From the NCBI GenBank assembly GCA_015680685.1, contig MNCI01014774.1, forward strand, positions 340,414 to 375,499: 35,086 bases of DNA, given 5' to 3'. Both the position numbers and the translations under genes were made by a program. The notes under the pieces were generated by a model. That model had not been told where the DNA came from. It saw only the letters and a list, made by a program, of their open reading frames with translations, and ran no database searches. The DNA comes from Gnetum montanum (lineage: Eukaryota > Streptophyta > Gnetopsida > Gnetales > Gnetaceae). This document shows positions 31,626 to 35,086 of this stretch, piece by piece; position 1 is the first letter of the stretch, and every line of letters begins with the position of its first letter.

Positions 31626-31791
31626 AGGGTTTTTGCTGTTTAACGCGAGGGTTTATCGCGGGTCTTGTGGAGTATTAATTTCAAAAATTTCCCTCCATGT
31701 GAGGGGCTTTGTAATGCACGTAAATTTATGAAGCATCAGGACATGGTATTCAATTTACTAAGTTTGTCAGTTTCGGAGCTATCGAGGGTTT
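31626..31791 (-). promoter_or_regulatory. Telo-box-like sites upstream of SPB1
   Basis: AAACCCT on the minus strand occurs at 31626-31632, 31648-31654 and 31785-31791, upstream of the start codon. Telo-boxes (AAACCCTA) are common in promoters of plant ribosome-biogenesis genes. The last base differs from the full consensus in all three. Confidence 0.4.
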
Positions 31792-31799
31792 TGTGGAGG

Positions 31800-32335
31800 T
31801 GCTTGCTTTTGTGTTCAAATAATTTTTTTTTTAAAAGCTAGCCTTTGTTTTGAAAATTAAACTAATAATTTTAAGTCCTTGCGTTTCAACCTGGGTGTTT
31901 TTTGATCATGTATATAACGTGTGAACCAAGGTTATTAGGTAGCTTTGAGTTATAAATTTGTATAAAATAAAGTTACAAACTTGTATAAAATCTTGCGGTT
32001 TACCAATGTTCTCCTTATTTCAAGCTCTTAACACCCCATATATGTACTAGCAAAGCTCTTACTCCAAAAGTCTTACATAATGCACATAATATTACTAGAA
32101 GGTAATGTACTAAATACATGATATTACTAAAATATTAAATTGAAACTGAAATTTTACTTGCATTTGCATTTTAATTAAATTTCATAATAGTTTTAGAATT
32201 ATTTTTTAAAAAAAATGCATATTTCAACATTAATTAAACGAACTTATAAGTTAGGGTTTCTATGCTAATAATTTGACTATTGATGCACCTCAAGTCATGT
32301 GGCTAACATAATACAATAAAAGAATTTAAGAACAT
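31800..32335. other. AT-rich intergenic DNA
   Basis: No gene, repeat or RNA is recognised. Confidence 0.6.
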
Positions 32336-32340
32336 AACAA

Positions 32341-32402
32341 TAGCTCAAGTGTGATTCAAACTAACAACCTCTTGTAAAATAATAAGCTAACCACTTGAGC
32401 TA
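32341..32402 (-). repeat. tRNA-derived SINE head 1
   Basis: On the minus strand a box A-like TAGCTCAAGTGGTTAGCT (32402-32385) and a box B-like GTTAGTTTGAATCAC (32365-32351) have tRNA-like spacing. The segment is bounded by a perfect 10-bp inverted repeat TAGCTCAAGT/ACTTGAGCTA. It does not fold as an intact tRNA. Confidence 0.5.
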
Positions 32403-32659
32403 GCTCTCATTGGTTAAACCTAATAACAAGTTCTTAATGGTGGGACAACTTGAAATTATCATCCTTCTCCTAGCCTTGTATTATTATTGAAATCTTGAAT
32501 ATCTTTCTTTATTCTTGCCTACCAAGTATGTTTCAATCTACATTCTTGTTGCTTTTCCTACCCTTTTTTTTTAAATCTTTTTAACAAATGGACATCAACC
32601 CCTACCTACATAATGGGGTGCATGTGACCCATGAAACAAGAGTGCCCCACTACAAAGCT

Positions 32660-32730
32660 AGGGAGGCAAGAATTGAAGCCGCAACATCCCAATCAAAAAA
32701 TGAGTGTTTTGACCACTATGCTACACCCTT
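32660..32730 (-). repeat. tRNA-derived SINE head 2
   Basis: On the minus strand GTGTAGCATAGTGGTCAAA (32726-32708) resembles box A and GCGGCTTCAATTCTTGCC (32682-32665) resembles box B. Confidence 0.5.
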
Positions 32731-32829
32731 AAGTGTCTTATACTTCACTTAAACAACCTTTCTAATAGGTGCACACTTTAGTATTCATTGCTTATTACCA
32801 ACCCATTTGAGATAATTTTTCTTAATCTA

Positions 32830-32900
32830 CCATAAGGTGTTAATGTAGTGGTAGGACTTTTGATTTAGAAACTTTGAGTGATAGGTTCAATTCTGATGAG
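32830..32900 (+). repeat. tRNA-derived SINE head 3
   Basis: On the plus strand GGTGTTAATGTAGTGGTAGG (32836-32855) resembles box A and ATAGGTTCAATTCTGA (32881-32896) resembles box B, with tRNA-like spacing. Confidence 0.5.
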
Positions 32901-32904
32901 TAAT

Positions 32905-34400
32905 GGTAAGTTATAAAGTTCTACTTAAGTTTTGTGTTGGCTATATGTTTAGGTGTATACATAAATGATACAATCTATGAGTTGTACCCCCTAACTTCCT
33001 TTAATAAGATAATTGTTGATTCTATCATTTTATAGTGACACTTGACATCCACCTTAGCATTTGCATTTCTACTACTCATATTGAACTTAAAGCTACTAGG
33101 ACTTTTTTAATTACAAAGTACACTACTAGGTTTTCCAAAGCTAATCTCTCTTGAAAATTCTCATTGTGGCCATTTTGCATGGATCCTTCTTTCATCCTTG
33201 TAGTTAGTGATTTTAACCTATCACAAGATATTTACACATTATTCAATGTATATATACTAGACCCATCATTATGCCAACTCTTAGTCTTTTTACCTAATTC
33301 AAACAAAATAGACAATGGACAATTTATGAATGCATATGATATTGCACCAACTAATTTTATTTATGTTCTTTTTGCTTCTTTTGTAAAATCATTTTTTGCA
33401 TATTTAAAATAATTTATTTATTTTTTAAAAAAGAATACTTAAAGTTAGTGCCCACATTTTGTTAGCACAAAGTTAAGATGATGATGATGTATATTTTTAT
33501 TGTCTCTCATTGGCACATCTTTGCATAAACCATTTTGAGATTGAACTTATGATTTGCACAACCACAAGCCACATGATCTAATCATAACCTATATTTCATT
33601 AATTAGGTTGGGAAATTAAGCTAACTTATTAAAGAATATACTCAAAACTCATGACATATATGTAAGACCCTTATTAATTAATAATAAAATATCGTGTAAA
33701 TAACTAATAGAGATGCTATGAAACCCTAAGGATCTTGATTCAACCTTTAACTTAAAAGAAAATAGTTAAATAGATAAAAATTATTAAATAGGAGTATAAA
33801 TATAGTAAATCAATTTAGTACAACAAAATTTCATAATACTCACATATATAATTAAATAAAATTTATTTAGAGAAAATTTAAGATTTGTGCATCCACATAA
33901 ATGATATTGTCTAAAATTCCACTAGTTGCATCACAAAATAATTTGTACAACAATCTTAATGACACATGTTTCACCTCTATTGGACATTTACAAATAAATT
34001 TATTTGCATTTTAAGTTTACTCAATTAAATTTTAAAATATTAATATATAATAAATGGTATTTATTTGCATGTGCCAAAATGAAAAATGTTCCTTGCAATC
34101 TCATGGTCCCAACAACATGGACGAAAATTTCATATCTATCATAATTTATTATTTATTCACAAAAATAAGTACATGGCTTAAATATCTAAGAATTGTACAA
34201 GGTTTCTATTTTACAAAAATACAAAATATAAAGAAATTATTATTCAAGTTGAGAGGGTTCATCTTGTACAAAATTGATCCACATTTTGTCCTATGTCCAT
34301 CTTTTGACATTTCCTTGCATATTCTAGGCTCTTTATATTGAAATGCAAGAGTCAGAACTCCCTAAACAAGAAAAGTTAATTTATTTTCCTCTTCATGAAG
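32905..34400. other. AT-rich intergenic DNA
   Basis: Very AT-rich. Short ORFs here (for example 33164-33412 and 34054-34341) show no family features. Nothing else is recognised. Confidence 0.5.
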
Positions 34401-34469
34401 AATAAATTTTATAGACCAAAACTCTTAGGTTACAAGCTAGATAGAGGTTTTCAATAAAATATTCAAAAA

Positions 34470-34760
34470 TATTTTTTAGTTGAGAAATGCCACAAATTTG
34501 GTTGAAGACAATTTCAATTGCAAAAAAATGAAGTAGAAAAAGCAAGTTGATCACCAAGAATGACTTCATTAATGCTTGGTTGACAATTGTTACAAATTTT
34601 GGATATCCATTTTTAAGCATTCTCAACAACGATACACTTAAAAAAAGCATGAGAAAATGAGTTTTCACTTCTACAAAGAAGACAATGAATAGAAAGAATT
34701 TTCATATGTTTCAGACAAATGCTAATATGAAGACCTTGATGAATAAGACACCATAAAAAA
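34470..34760 (-). pseudogene. LINE remnant, RT zinc-binding (zf-RVT) region
   Basis: On the minus strand, CLIHQGLHISICLKHMKILS is followed by IHCLLCRSENSFSHAFFKC. The C-x-x-C ... H-x-F-x-x-C pattern is that of the zf-RVT region at the C-terminus of plant L1-like LINE ORF2. A TAA in NAxKWIS and further stops show decay. It ends next to the LTR at 34895. Confidence 0.55.
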
Positions 34761-34894
34761 TATAAATTTTAGAAAATCAAGTAGCTCTTCAAATATATTT
34801 CATTTTCCTCATTGAAAGTCAGATGATAATTGTGTTTTTTACGCCTTGTTGAATTTGTTATGAATAAAATCATTTTTTGTAATAATTTCATAAG

Positions 34895-35086
34895 TGATGA
34901 GTGGCAAGGTCCCCCTACACTCCACCATACGAATACGAGCGTACACGCGCGATCCGGTCGAACTCCGCAGACTAAATGCCTTAACGCCACAAGAAACACT
35001 TGGGGTTAATCGTTCGTTGTCTTCCCAGGCTTGCTTGTATGTGTCACGGTGTATGGTTAAGCAAGTCTGAGGTATGTGATTTTTTT
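34895..35086 (-). repeat. End of an LTR of the left-element family, inverted, cut by the window
   Basis: The reverse complement matches about 2548-2741 with few differences, including the terminal CTCATCA at 34895-34901. The LTR body lies beyond the window. No TGG primer-binding site follows the terminus, so this looks like the outer end of a 3' LTR or a solo LTR. Confidence 0.85.

Noticed and set aside
32341-32402. An intact tRNA gene
   Set aside because: Box A- and B-like blocks are present, but the arms do not form a cloverleaf and there is no acceptor stem.

Overview
The window is nuclear DNA of a land plant, most likely a seed plant; the species cannot be told. The evidence is short GT-AG introns, a plant-type bHLH fragment, a ribosome-biogenesis gene (SPB1) with plant-like exon structure, tRNA-derived SINE heads, and Ty3/gypsy elements including one of the plant-specific Tat/Ogre lineage with two RNase H domains. 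No coding sequence in the window is clearly intact.

Layout. 1-2741: the 3' part of a plus-strand LTR element ending in a 1026-bp LTR (1716-2741). 2742-7760: decayed Ty3/gypsy sequence, mostly minus strand, with recognisable RT end, RNase H and integrase. 7862-8466: a truncated bHLH gene of the UNE12/LRL type, plus strand. 8704-27078: one 18.4-kb Tat-lineage LTR retrotransposon with a 5-bp target duplication (ATTAC), 1.6-kb LTRs, a leader with ~165-bp tandem repeats, gag, protease, RT, RNase H, a second (archaeal-type) RNase H and integrase, all broken by stops and shifts. 27885-31562: SPB1, the 2'-O-ribose rRNA methyltransferase of 60S ribosome assembly, minus strand, recognisable from end to end but with at least eight lesions. 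31563-34894: AT-rich intergenic DNA with three tRNA-like SINE heads and a LINE remnant. 34895-35086: the end of an LTR of the same family as 1716-2741, in the opposite orientation.

The main result is inside the Tat element. Between protease and RT lies about 5.7 kb that carries a minus-strand gene of its own (19600 down to 15307). It has a TATA-like box, a start codon in good plant context, at least five introns that join reading frames correctly, and an AATAAA signal after the stop. Its second and third exons resemble an FCP1/NLI-interacting-factor HAD phosphatase domain with the catalytic aspartates replaced; later exons give a mobile-element-type region, an acidic/lysine-rich segment and a coiled coil. 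Tat elements are known to carry extra ORFs, often antisense, but a spliced antisense gene with a phosphatase-like domain between PRO and RT is not an arrangement I recognise.

Most broken reading frames in the Tat element carry TAG stops where CAG is expected, which fits deamination of methylated CHG sites in silenced DNA.
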